Shown here: positions 1-7,025 of the stretch, one piece after another
Position numbering within the stretch: position 1 is the stretch's first letter
Layout: each line of letters begins with the position of its first letter
Assembly (NCBI GenBank): GCA_950075905.1
Contig: CATMVR010000013.1
Span: 1 to 19,497 of the forward strand
Origin: an uncultured Persicitalea sp.
GTDB taxonomy: Bacteria; Bacteroidota; Bacteroidia; Cytophagales; Spirosomataceae
Length of the DNA: 19,497 nt
Reading direction: 5' to 3'
Position numbers and translations under genes: made by a program
The notes under the pieces: generated by a model
The model's input: only the letters and a program-made list of their open reading frames with translations
Told to the model about the DNA's origin: nothing
Database searches by the model: none

Positions 1-663
1 AATCAGCTTGGTGAGGGTAGCGCCACCCACCATGGTGTCAGCGGCTACTTTTTCCAGCTTATCGGTGGCAATAAAACGGCTCACGGGGATACCGTTGTAG
101 GTAGCCAGGCGCGTCAGCGGAATCATGGTCGTGTCGCCATGGCCACCGATCACCATGCCGTGGATGTCGTTGGGCGATACGTTCATTTCCAGCGCCAGGT
201 AGGTCTTAAAACGGGCGCTGTCCAGGGCGCCGCCCATGCCGATGATCCGCTTCTTGGGGATACCCGACTCGCGCAGGGCGAGGTAGGTCATGGTGTCCAT
301 GGGGTTGGATACCACCACGATAATGGCCTTGGGGGAGTGTTTGAGGATATTTTCCGTCACTGACTTCACGATACCGGCGTTGATACCGATGAGCTCCTCG
401 CGGGTCATACCGGGCTTGCGGGGTAGGCCTGAGGTGATCACCACTACGTCAGAGCCTTTGGTTTTTTCGTAGTCGTTGGTAGAGCCCACGGGCTTGGTAT
501 TGAAGCCCAGCAGGGCGGCGGTTTGGTACATATCGAGCGACTTGCCCTCGGCTACTCCTTCCTTGATGTCGAGGAGTACTACCTCTTCGGCCAGTTCGCG
601 GCGGATGATGTTGTCGGCGGTGGTGGCTCCTACGGCTCCGGCGCCTACGACGGTTATTTTCAT
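1..663 (-). CDS. mdh: Malate dehydrogenase, NAD-dependent (3' end outside window)
   Basis: Oxidises malate to oxaloacetate with NAD+ in the TCA cycle; cytoplasmic. The first 221 codons are visible, reading from the ATG at 663 to the window edge. The Rossmann glycine motif GAGAVG is at residues 7-12. An acidic residue, D32, closes the second strand (LLD), which indicates NAD rather than NADP. The substrate loop is PRKPGMTR (81-88), with R82 and R88; an arginine rather than glutamine at the first of these is the usual mark of malate rather than lactate specificity. N120 (SNPMD), R151, D148 and the catalytic histidine in GGHGDT (H175) are all present. The usual length is about 310 residues, so roughly 90 C-terminal residues are missing. 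It is preceded on the same strand by an unrelated lipoprotein gene with a terminator between them. A weak -7-like TAATTTTA lies about 40 nt upstream; no good -33 partner was seen. Confidence 0.96.
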   Translation of the reverse strand, partial: MKITVVGAGAVGATTADNIIRRELAEEVVLLDIKEGVAEGKSLDMYQTAALLGFNTKPVGSTNDYEKTKGSDVVVITSGLPRKPGMTREELIGINAGIVKSVTENILKHSPKAIIVVVSNPMDTMTYLALRESGIPKKRIIGMGGALDSARFKTYLALEMNVSPNDIHGMVIGGHGDTTMIPLTRLATYNGIPVSRFIATDKLEKVAADTMVGGATLTKLI

Positions 664-756
664 GCTGTATTTTGAATAAAAGCGTTAGGAAAAAATTTCG
701 CCCTAAAATTAGGACACATAATTCGTTAAACCCTACTTAAATGGCTGTTTTTTGCT

Positions 757-783
757 AAAAAAAGGGAGTAAAGCTAGCTTTAC
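757..783 (-). terminator. Probable terminator between lipoprotein gene and mdh
   Basis: A 16-nt perfect palindrome (768-783) folds into a 6-bp GTAAAG/CTTTAC stem with a CTAG loop. On the minus strand it is followed by CCC and seven T (763-757). It lies 110 nt after the lipoprotein stop and before mdh, the right orientation to insulate mdh. The stem is short and AT-rich, so efficiency is uncertain. A second imperfect inverted repeat with GAATTC ends (about 786-837) lies just before it. Confidence 0.45.
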
Positions 784-893
784 CGAGAATTCTACCCTTC
801 ATTTATCCTTCCTTTACGGTAGCCGGGAGGGAATTCTGGCAGGCTATTTATCCATAAACTGTTTGAACCGGTATTTCAAGCCGTAGAAAGGAA

Positions 894-1868
894 TCACTTT
901 TCTCCACCGACCCAGAACTTTACATCATCCCAATAGATTTGCAAGGTTTTGCCTTTGCTTTTCATGAAGGAAATCAGGTCTTTGGAGGTATACAGCTTGA
1001 TGGGGTTAAAGTCCGTGACGCCGTCGGGACTGGGGTCCTGTGAGTTATGAGTCAGGCGGGTCAGGTCAAAGACTACCTGCTCCTTTTCGCCCTCGGGCGT
1101 GATGGTCATATAAAACCGACCCGTGCTGGCATCGCCTTCCTTATAGTAATACTTCATCGTGAACCACTTTTCGATGGGTACCTTCACCGCCGGGTTGGTT
1201 TCGGCCCAGAGCGTGGTATACTTCTGGCTACCGTTTGCGAAGAGCTCGCAATCCTGCGCATCGAGAATGAAATGCAGGTCGCTGGCCTGGGCAGTGGGCT
1301 TGCCGATGCCCAGCGTGATCCGGAAGCGGTGGGGTACCTGCTGGCTCCACGTAATGTTGTTCCAGAACTCCGCGATGGTAAGCCAGTGAATATTTTTGGG
1401 GTAGGTTTTGACCGTATTGAAATCCTCCGGCAGGTACATCCGCACCGACTGCGTAAATTCCTTCATGCCCTTGTTACCGTACAGATTGGCCTGAATACGT
1501 CCCTTGGAATTATCCACGTTGGGGCCATCGAGCCAAAATTTTAGCACCTTGTTGGTAGGATTGCCCGGCTCGGGAATGATGCGCGCGTAGCGCTGCGTGG
1601 TATCGCCGCCCTGGTACTGAATGTTGAAATTACCCACCAGCGGGTGGTTGTCCAGATCAGTAACCCAGTCGTTGGGTTTGGGCAGGGTCTGATCCGCGCC
1701 GGTCAGGTCTTCGTCGCCATTGCTGCGGCCTGTGACTTTTACTCCTTCCTCAAAGCCGGATTGGAAGAGGAGGGTGCCGGTGGGAGGGGTGTTCTTGACT
1801 ACCGTGCCGGGCTGGCAGGCGGTACATGCCAGGAACCAAAAGACAAGGATAGAAATGTTTTTAATCAT
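894..1868 (-). CDS. Putative lipoprotein with concanavalin-like/polysaccharide-lyase-like fold
   Basis: A 324-residue secreted protein of unknown function. The N-terminus is a short lysine-containing start, a hydrophobic stretch (ISILVFWFLA) and two cysteines, C15 and C18. Either could carry the lipid; C18 is preceded by T-A, the more usual form. The mature part is rich in aromatic and beta-prone residues. It ends in LQIYWDDVKFWVGG, typical of the last strands of concanavalin A-like jelly rolls found in heparin-lyase-like and other carbohydrate-active Bacteroidota lipoproteins. No CxxC, no type IX C-terminal sorting domain and no obvious catalytic motif can be named. No SusC/SusD or other polysaccharide genes are adjacent, so the substrate is open. 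Fold assignment rests on pattern only; function is not claimed. The start is the first ATG before the signal peptide. Confidence 0.8.
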   Translation of the reverse strand: MIKNISILVFWFLACTACQPGTVVKNTPPTGTLLFQSGFEEGVKVTGRSNGDEDLTGADQTLPKPNDWVTDLDNHPLVGNFNIQYQGGDTTQRYARIIPEPGNPTNKVLKFWLDGPNVDNSKGRIQANLYGNKGMKEFTQSVRMYLPEDFNTVKTYPKNIHWLTIAEFWNNITWSQQVPHRFRITLGIGKPTAQASDLHFILDAQDCELFANGSQKYTTLWAETNPAVKVPIEKWFTMKYYYKEGDASTGRFYMTITPEGEKEQVVFDLTRLTHNSQDPSPDGVTDFNPIKLYTSKDLISFMKSKGKTLQIYWDDVKFWVGGEK

Positions 1869-2135
1869 AATTTAATTACAAGAAGGAAGAACGTATCTAT
1901 AAGACGAACTATTCTGGAATCTTACCTTAGGGCACACCGGTACGATACGTAAAGCCAGTACCAAAAGCGGCTTTTTTTACTGTTTCCATCCATCCGGTCC
2001 TTTCTGGCGTACATATAAAAGAGGTTGCAAGATGATTGTTTGCCAGGAGAAAAAGGAGGCATCATAGAGGGGCACTGCAATTTTTTTTCGTCCTCCATGG
2101 TTATATAGGCGATACCAACCACTTTGTAGTCATCT

Positions 2136-2567
2136 ATGGCAAACAGCTCTTTTACGGCGCAGATTTTGCGTTCTGTTTTTTTTAAGAAAGCCACGGGTAA
2201 GGCCGGGCGGTACGCTTCCAACGGGGCCCGCTTGTTTGAACTGGCAAAAAAGGTAATCGCGAAATCGCAGCAGAAAGGGTTTAGAGAGGGCATGGCCGAA
2301 GCCCAGGGGCAGGTGCAGCTGCTGGTAAGGCTCGTTCGGGCGTACGCTTCGGGCGAGTACCGCAAGCTCCCCTGGAAAAGTTTATTATCAGTGGTGGGGG
2401 TGCTGATTTACTTTGTATCGCCCATTGATTTTATTCCGGATTTTCTGCCCATAGTGGGCCTGACGGACGACCTGGCGCTGGTTTTCTGGCTGTTCCGGAC
2501 CCTCAACGACGACCTGACAGATTTTAGTCAGTGGGAAAAAGAAAACAAAACGATCAACATTGGATAG
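2136..2567 (+). CDS. YkvA family protein (DUF1232)
   Basis: A small 143-residue protein whose C-terminal half (about 76-125) is a DUF1232 domain. Its hallmark is YFVSPIDFIPDFLPIVG (92-108) followed by L-T-DD-L-A (109-114), inside a hydrophobic hairpin that probably sits in the inner membrane. The N-terminal 70 residues are basic and probably helical and cytoplasmic. The biochemical role of DUF1232 proteins is not established. The gene is divergent from the lipoprotein gene, with a 267-bp gap in which I could not find a consensus Bacteroidota promoter for either direction. It is followed after 32 bp by the tatA promoter. An antisense frame over its first half and the upstream gap is judged a shadow. 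Confidence 0.88.
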   Translation: MANSSFTAQILRSVFFKKATGKAGRYASNGARLFELAKKVIAKSQQKGFREGMAEAQGQVQLLVRLVRAYASGEYRKLPWKSLLSVVGVLIYFVSPIDFIPDFLPIVGLTDDLALVFWLFRTLNDDLTDFSQWEKENKTINIG

Positions 2568-2578
2568 CGCCCGGTGTT

Positions 2579-2607
2579 TTGATTCGTGAAAAGATTAATT
2601 AAATTTG
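2579..2607 (+). promoter_or_regulatory. Bacteroidota-type promoter of tatA
   Basis: TTG (2579-2581, inside a TTTTG run), 18 nt spacer, then TAAATTTG (2600-2607), an exact match to the Bacteroidota -7 consensus TAnnTTTG. Transcription would begin near 2613, about 20 nt before the tatA ATG. It is the best promoter in the window. Confidence 0.65.
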
Positions 2608-2632
2608 TATTCATAATAAAACAATCAATAAA

Positions 2633-2845
2633 ATGGAATTCGGATCAATTTTTGCATTCATGGGATTGGGAGGTCAGGAGATTTTCCTGGTAGCCCTGTT
2701 TATTCTTCTTTTCTTCGGAGCTAAGAAAATCCCTGAGCTGATGCGCGGACTGGGTCAGGGCATCAACGAATTTAAGAACGCTACCAAAGACGTAAAAGAG
2801 AATATAGAGAAAGGCATGGAAGATTCCTCAACTACCAAGAACTGA
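2633..2845 (+). CDS. tatA: Sec-independent protein translocase subunit TatA/TatE family
   Basis: Forms the oligomeric component that, with TatC, moves folded twin-arginine proteins across the inner membrane. The 70-residue product has the classic layout. A short N-terminal segment with polar Q15/E16 leads into one transmembrane helix (about 17-28), then an FG hinge (F28-G29). An amphipathic helix with KKIPELMRGLGQGINEFK (31-48) follows, and then a charged tail. The length is normal for TatA. TatC is not in this window, so the gene is unlinked here. It is monocistronic: its own promoter lies before it and a strong terminator after. A likely substrate, a twin-arginine metallo-hydrolase, is encoded at 16316-17212. 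TatB-type function cannot be excluded from sequence, but the short tail favours TatA. Confidence 0.93.
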   Translation: MEFGSIFAFMGLGGQEIFLVALFILLFFGAKKIPELMRGLGQGINEFKNATKDVKENIEKGMEDSSTTKN

Positions 2846-2872
2846 GGAGTTCCTATATAGCATTTCTTCCAC

Positions 2873-2932
2873 AGAGCCGATTTGGACCAGACTTGCAAAA
2901 GTCCGGCCCAAAACGGCTCTGGTTTTTGTTTG
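2873..2932 (+). terminator. Strong intrinsic terminator after tatA
   Basis: AGAGCCG (2873-2879) pairs with CGGCTCT (2914-2920). Inside, TTTGG, CC and GACTT pair with AAGTC, GG and CCAAA around a GCAA loop, with two mismatches. The long stem is followed by GG and TTTTTGTTTG (2923-2932). It ends only 23 nt before the gatA start codon. Confidence 0.8.
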
Positions 2933-2955
2933 TTCATCCCTAATTCTCCCCCCAA

Positions 2956-4407
2956 TTGAAAGAGTACCTGACGCTGGCTGATCTACAGCACGATTTGCGT
3001 GCAGGAAATTGTACCTGTGTGGAACTGGTCGGCCACTACCTGACCCGTATTGAGCAACATACCCATCTGAATGCCTTTGTGGAAGTGTACGCCACGGAAG
3101 CCCGGCAACGGGCCGCCGAGGTAGACGCCCGCGTGCAACGGGGCAAGGCCGGCCGTTTGGCGGGCCTGGTGCTGGGTATCAAGGATGTGCTCTGTCATGC
3201 TGCCCACGGCGTGCAGGCGGGCAGCAAAATTCTCGATAGCTACCAATCTCCCTTTACCGCCACGGCCGTACAGCGCCTGCTCGACGAAGATGCCATCATC
3301 ATTGGCCGGCAAAACTGCGACGAGTTTGCCATGGGTTCTTCCAACGAAAGCTCGTACTTCGGACCGGCGCGCAACGCCGCTGATCCCGACCGTGTGCCCG
3401 GCGGCTCGTCGGGCGGCTCGGCGGTAGCAGTGCAGGCTGGCCTTTGCCACGCTTCGCTCGGCAGCGACACCGGCGGCTCGGTGCGGCAGCCCGCGGCCTT
3501 CTGCGGGGTAGTAGGTATGAAACCTACCTACGGGCGGGTGTCACGTTGGGGCCTGCTGGCCTATGCTTCCTCGTTTGATTGCATCGGGCCCATCACCAAA
3601 AGCGTGGAAGATGCCGCTCTGCTGCTCGAAATTATGGCCGGGGCCGACGACTTTGACAGCACGGTTTCGAAGCGCGAAGTACCCGCTTATTCGCAGGGGC
3701 TTACCTGGGATTCTGGCCGGAAAGCCCGCGTGGCCTACCTGCGTGAGTCGGTGGAGAACGAGGCGGTGGAGCCGGAAATCCGGCAGCGAACCCTCGCCGT
3801 GCTGGATCAGCTCCGCGCGCAGGGCCATACCGTAGAGCCCATAGAAATGCCCCTGCTGCACTATGTACTGCCTACTTACTATATTCTGACCACGGCCGAA
3901 GCCAGCTCCAACCTGTCGCGATTTGACGGCGTGCGGTACGGCCACCGCAGCGCTGCGGCGCACAATCTGGAAAGCCTCTACAAAAAATCCCGCACGGAGG
4001 GTTTTGGCGCGGAGGTGCGGCGGCGAATTCTGTTGGGTACCTTTGTTTTGAGCGCAAGTTATTACGATGCATACTATACGAAGGCCCAGCGCGTTAGAAG
4101 ATTAATAGGTCAGGAAACCGAGCGGTTGTTGCACGATTACGATTTTCTGATCTCTCCCGTAACCCCAACCACGGCTTTCAAACTAGGTGATAAAATGGAG
4201 GACCCCTTGCAGATGTACCTGGCAGATATATTTACGGTACAGGCCAACGTAGTGGGAGCACCGGCCATTTCTCTACCCAATGGTCAGGACAGCAGTGGGT
4301 TACCGATCGGTCTGCAAATTATGACCCGAGCCTACGAAGAGGAGAATTTATTTTCTTTTTCTTCTTATGTAACTGATATAATTGCGAATTTTGCTAAAAT
4401 TGATTAG
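2956..4407 (+). CDS. gatA: Asp/Glu-tRNA amidotransferase subunit A (amidase)
   Basis: The glutaminase/amidase subunit of GatCAB. It releases ammonia from glutamine to convert mischarged Glu-tRNA(Gln) (or Asp-tRNA(Asn)) to the amide form; cytoplasmic. The Ser-cisSer-Lys triad of the amidase signature family is visible: K76 (GIKDVL), cis-S151 in GGSSGGS and S175 in SDTGGS. The 75 and 24 residue spacings match those known for GatA. The following block GMKPTYGRVSRWGL (187-200) is diagnostic for GatA among amidases. Length, 483 residues, is normal. The start is TTG at 2956: an in-frame TAA lies at 2941-2943, and the first internal ATG (codon 126) comes after the catalytic lysine, so the TTG is effectively forced. 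gatB and gatC are elsewhere, as is common in Bacteroidota. Confidence 0.95.
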   Translation: MKEYLTLADLQHDLRAGNCTCVELVGHYLTRIEQHTHLNAFVEVYATEARQRAAEVDARVQRGKAGRLAGLVLGIKDVLCHAAHGVQAGSKILDSYQSPFTATAVQRLLDEDAIIIGRQNCDEFAMGSSNESSYFGPARNAADPDRVPGGSSGGSAVAVQAGLCHASLGSDTGGSVRQPAAFCGVVGMKPTYGRVSRWGLLAYASSFDCIGPITKSVEDAALLLEIMAGADDFDSTVSKREVPAYSQGLTWDSGRKARVAYLRESVENEAVEPEIRQRTLAVLDQLRAQGHTVEPIEMPLLHYVLPTYYILTTAEASSNLSRFDGVRYGHRSAAAHNLESLYKKSRTEGFGAEVRRRILLGTFVLSASYYDAYYTKAQRVRRLIGQETERLLHDYDFLISPVTPTTAFKLGDKMEDPLQMYLADIFTVQANVVGAPAISLPNGQDSSGLPIGLQIMTRAYEEENLFSFSSYVTDIIANFAKID

Positions 4408-4442
4408 TATTTTTTCGTAAAATTACACTTTCGTAAAGGAAG

Positions 4443-4450
4443 TATATTTG
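4443..4450 (+). promoter_or_regulatory. Candidate -7 element of the LysM transglycosylase gene
   Basis: TATATTTG is an exact TAnnTTTG match, 34 nt before the ATG at 4484. No TTG is seen at the usual -33 spacing, so the call rests on the -7 box only. Confidence 0.45.
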
Positions 4451-4483
4451 AATAATTGGTCTTATTAAAATTATCTGACGCTG

Positions 4484-6232
4484 ATGAAGATTGTAAAGCG
4501 AGTTGTGGGTCTGGCAGTAGTAGCTTTGGGTATGTTGAACGTTCCGGCCGGTATAGCGGCACCGGCGCTGCTTCAACAGGAAGTAGACTACGAAACCGAT
4601 ACACTTGGAATCATGACCGATTCCCTGCCTGAGGTTCAGGTACCAGGTATCAAGGTTCCCGGAGAGATCATCAAAGAACGGTTGGTCATTCTGCAAAAAA
4701 AGATTCCGCTCGTATACCATGAGGTGTCTCACTACTTTGTGGAGTACTTCATCAACACCAAGCCTGAGTTTACGCAGCGCATGATGGAGGAGAAAAATCT
4801 GTATTTCCCCATCTACGAAAAAGCGCTGGCCAAGCATAAAATGCCCGACGAGCTGAAATATCTCTCCATGATTGAGTCGGGCCTTAATCCCAAAATTATT
4901 TCTTACGCCGGGGCGGGTGGTCTGTGGCAGTTTATGCGGGCTACGGGGCGTGAGTTTGGCCTGCATCAGGATAGCTACATCGACGAGCGCTTCGATCCCG
5001 AAAAATCCACCGAGGCGGCCTGCCGCTACCTGCGCCAGCTGTACAACATCTTCGGTGACTGGGAAATGGCCCTTGCCTCCTACAACGCCGGCCCGGGCAA
5101 CGTGAAGCGCGCCATGCGCCGCAGCGGGGGAGACACCTTCTGGTCGGTGTACGATGCCCTGCCCAAGCAGACTCGCGGCTACGTGCCGCAGTTTGTGGCG
5201 ATTTTATACATGATGCACTACGGCGAAGACCACGGCATCAAGCCCCGTACCATTCAGTACCCAATGATTGCCGATACTATTCAGATCAATGGCTACCTGA
5301 ATTTGCCCATGTTCTGCTCCCTGAGCGGAGTAACGATGGAGGAAATCCAGAAGCTGAATCCGCAGATCATAGGTACCGTTCTGCCCGACCATACCCGAAA
5401 CTTTATCCTGAAAGTACCCGCGCAGAAGTTTGCTGTTATGCAGCCCAACCGTTTGGCTATTTTGGATTCGGCTTCCAGAAGAACCACGCCGGGAGTGATG
5501 CTCGCAGTGGAAGAAAGCACAGAGTCGGGCTACGTTACCAAACGGGTGAGCCATACAGTGCGGAGCGGCGAAACCCTTACGTCGATCGCAAACCGCTACC
5601 GGGTCAGTGTGACCGAACTAAAAAAATGGAACCGGATGAAGAGCAGCCGGCTGCTCCGGGGGCAACGCCTGACGATTGTACGGCAGGTGCGGGTGACGAA
5701 GCCCAAGCCACAGCCCGTCGAAACACGACTGGCCTCGACCAAAACAGAAAGCACCCAGCCAGAGACCACCGAAGAGGAGGAGACAGAAGCCACCGAAGTC
5801 GACGACGAAGAACTGGTAGCTACCACCACCGAACCGGTAGTGGAAAAAAAGGCTCCCAAAGCCCAGGCTGTTACCAAACCGAGCGTACACGTGGTGCGCC
5901 GGGGCGAAACCCTGACAATCCTGGCGAGCCGCTACGGTGTGAGTGTGAGCGACCTCAAAGAGTGGAACGACCTGGCGAGTGGCAAAATCATGCTGGGACA
6001 AAAATTGCAGGTATCGGGCACGGGCAAGGCGGTATCAGATAACACGGTGGTGGTAGCGGTAGCTAAGAAAACCACCCCGCAGATCAAGCCTAAGTACCAT
6101 ACGGTGCAGCGTGGCGATACGCTCTGGACGATTTCGCAGCGGTACGGCCTGACTATCGACAAAATCAAGCAGGCTAATAAGATTAAAGGAAACAGCATCA
6201 AGGCGGGTATGAAACTCCTGATCTCGGGTTAA
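4484..6232 (+). CDS. MltD-like membrane-bound lytic transglycosylase with LysM repeats
   Basis: Cleaves the glycan strands of peptidoglycan without water, leaving 1,6-anhydro ends; periplasmic. The 582 residues begin with a signal peptide (about 1-26, basic KIVKR, then hydrophobic, ending AGIAA). The SLT/lysozyme-like domain spans about 115-245. Its catalytic glutamate is E131 in MIESGLNP, followed by the AGAGGLWQFM block (142-151), the SYNAGPGNV block (199-207) and the YVPQF block (233-237). A degenerate LysM-like unit follows (about 268-312, ending ILKVP). Three clear LysM domains are at about 356-399, 468-510 and 538-581, each with RSGETL/RRGETL/QRGDTL starts. An acidic, Thr/Glu-rich linker (about 420-450) separates LysM 1 and 2. 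No lipobox cysteine is seen at the signal-peptide end, unlike E. coli MltD. It is flanked by its own -7 box and a terminator, so probably monocistronic. Confidence 0.93.
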   Translation: MKIVKRVVGLAVVALGMLNVPAGIAAPALLQQEVDYETDTLGIMTDSLPEVQVPGIKVPGEIIKERLVILQKKIPLVYHEVSHYFVEYFINTKPEFTQRMMEEKNLYFPIYEKALAKHKMPDELKYLSMIESGLNPKIISYAGAGGLWQFMRATGREFGLHQDSYIDERFDPEKSTEAACRYLRQLYNIFGDWEMALASYNAGPGNVKRAMRRSGGDTFWSVYDALPKQTRGYVPQFVAILYMMHYGEDHGIKPRTIQYPMIADTIQINGYLNLPMFCSLSGVTMEEIQKLNPQIIGTVLPDHTRNFILKVPAQKFAVMQPNRLAILDSASRRTTPGVMLAVEESTESGYVTKRVSHTVRSGETLTSIANRYRVSVTELKKWNRMKSSRLLRGQRLTIVRQVRVTKPKPQPVETRLASTKTESTQPETTEEEETEATEVDDEELVATTTEPVVEKKAPKAQAVTKPSVHVVRRGETLTILASRYGVSVSDLKEWNDLASGKIMLGQKLQVSGTGKAVSDNTVVVAVAKKTTPQIKPKYHTVQRGDTLWTISQRYGLTIDKIKQANKIKGNSIKAGMKLLISG

Positions 6233-6250
6233 ATCGTACTATTGCCCCGC

Positions 6251-6290
6251 AAACACCATCCGCTCACTCTTGCGGGTGGTGTTTTTGTTG
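6251..6290 (+). terminator. Intrinsic terminator after transglycosylase gene
   Basis: AAACACCATCCGC (6251-6263) pairs with GCGGGTGGTGTTT (6272-6284) over 13 bp with one wobble, loop TCACTCTT, followed by TTGTTG. The T run overlaps the stem end. It lies 18 bp after the stop codon and 27 bp before the ruvA start. Confidence 0.75.
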
Positions 6291-6299
6291 CTATATTGC
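6270..6299 (+). promoter_or_regulatory. Possible weak ruvA promoter overlapping the terminator
   Basis: TTG (6270-6272), 19 nt, then TATATTGC (6292-6299), a partial match to TAnnTTTG, 17 nt before the ruvA ATG. The spacing fits the Bacteroidota pattern, but the -7 match is incomplete and the -33 lies inside the terminator hairpin. The same TATATTGC octamer occurs before the metallo-hydrolase gene. Confidence 0.3.
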
Positions 6300-6316
6300 C
6301 AAAAAAAACGAAAAAA

Positions 6317-6910
6317 ATGATTGCGTACGTTGAGGGAAAATTAGCCTACAAAGATCCGGCCTATGCCATCGTTGACGTTCAGGGGGTAGGCTATGAGGTA
6401 CGCATATCGTTACAGACCTACTCGTCGCTGCCGGAGGTGGGTCAGAAATGCAGGGTAAATACGTTTCTGAACATCCGGGACGATGCTCACGTTCTCTTTG
6501 GTTTTGCCGAGCCCGACGAAAAGACCCTTTTTCTGGATCTGGTGAGTGTGTCAGGGGTAGGCCCGGCTACCGCCCTCGTGATGCTTTCTTCCCTCTCTTC
6601 CTCGGAAATCCGCCACGCCATCATGAACGAAGACCTGCGGATAGTGCAGTCTATCAAAGGTATCGGCTCCAAAACCGCACAACGGGTTATTCTGGAACTG
6701 AAAGATAAGATGCGCAAGGAGTCCCTGTTGGCCCCGGTACCTTTCCTGGCCGGAGTGACTTCGGGAGGACAAGTACGGAGCGAGGCGCTGGCGGCTTTGG
6801 TGACCCTCGGCATACCCAAACCGGCGGCCGAGAAAAGCCTGGATGCCATCCTGAAAAGGGAGGGGGATCAGCTTACGGTAGAGCAGCTCATCAAGCTGGC
6901 CCTTCGGTAA
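6317..6910 (+). CDS. ruvA: Holliday junction branch migration protein RuvA
   Basis: Binds four-way DNA junctions as a tetramer and loads the RuvB motor; cytoplasmic recombination and repair. The 197-residue product has the three family domains: an OB fold (1-64, starting MIAYVEG and ending VLFGF), a helix-hairpin-helix pair (VSGVGPATA at 78-86 and IKGIGSKTAQRV at 113-124), and a small C-terminal three-helix domain (about 150-197) that contacts RuvB. Length is normal. I chose the ATG at 6317. A TTG 75 nt upstream is open in frame, but it would add 25 residues encoded by the preceding terminator and absent from the family's usual start. No terminator is visible between ruvA and sprA. RuvB and RuvC are not in the window. 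Confidence 0.95.
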   Translation: MIAYVEGKLAYKDPAYAIVDVQGVGYEVRISLQTYSSLPEVGQKCRVNTFLNIRDDAHVLFGFAEPDEKTLFLDLVSVSGVGPATALVMLSSLSSSEIRHAIMNEDLRIVQSIKGIGSKTAQRVILELKDKMRKESLLAPVPFLAGVTSGGQVRSEALAALVTLGIPKPAAEKSLDAILKREGDQLTVEQLIKLALR

Positions 6911-6986
6911 GCACCCGACATAATTTTTACCCTGTTCATAGAATATTGGCATCGTTTTGGCCGTTTTGTGGATAGCACCCAAAAGC

Positions 6987-7022
6987 ATGCCCTACCAGAC
7001 CCTCATTAACCAAGTGCGCTAG
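6987..7022 (+). other. 11-codon leader mini-ORF in frame with sprA
   Basis: ATG at 6987 opens an 11-codon frame (MPYQTLINQVR) that stops at TAG 7020-7022, one codon before the TTG start of sprA and in the same frame. It could be a coupling leader, a short upstream ORF with no role, or the old start of sprA broken by the TAG. Nothing in its sequence shows a signal-peptide extension or an amino-acid run typical of attenuators. Whether it is translated cannot be told from sequence. Confidence 0.25.
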
Positions 7023-7025
7023 GCT

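Noticed and set aside
786..837. Inverted GAATTC-ended repeat as a second terminator
   Set aside because: Arms match only partly and no T run follows; the palindrome at 768-783 is the better candidate.
1922..2365. 147-codon minus-strand frame covering the gap before the DUF1232 gene and its first half
   Set aside because: The part over the DUF1232 gene is a shadow, and the remaining ~70 codons look like low-information sequence with no domain. A real small gene starting at an internal ATG cannot be fully excluded.
6242..6316. Longer ruvA start at TTG
   Set aside because: The extra 25 codons are the terminator hairpin of the previous gene, and the family begins at MIAYVEG.
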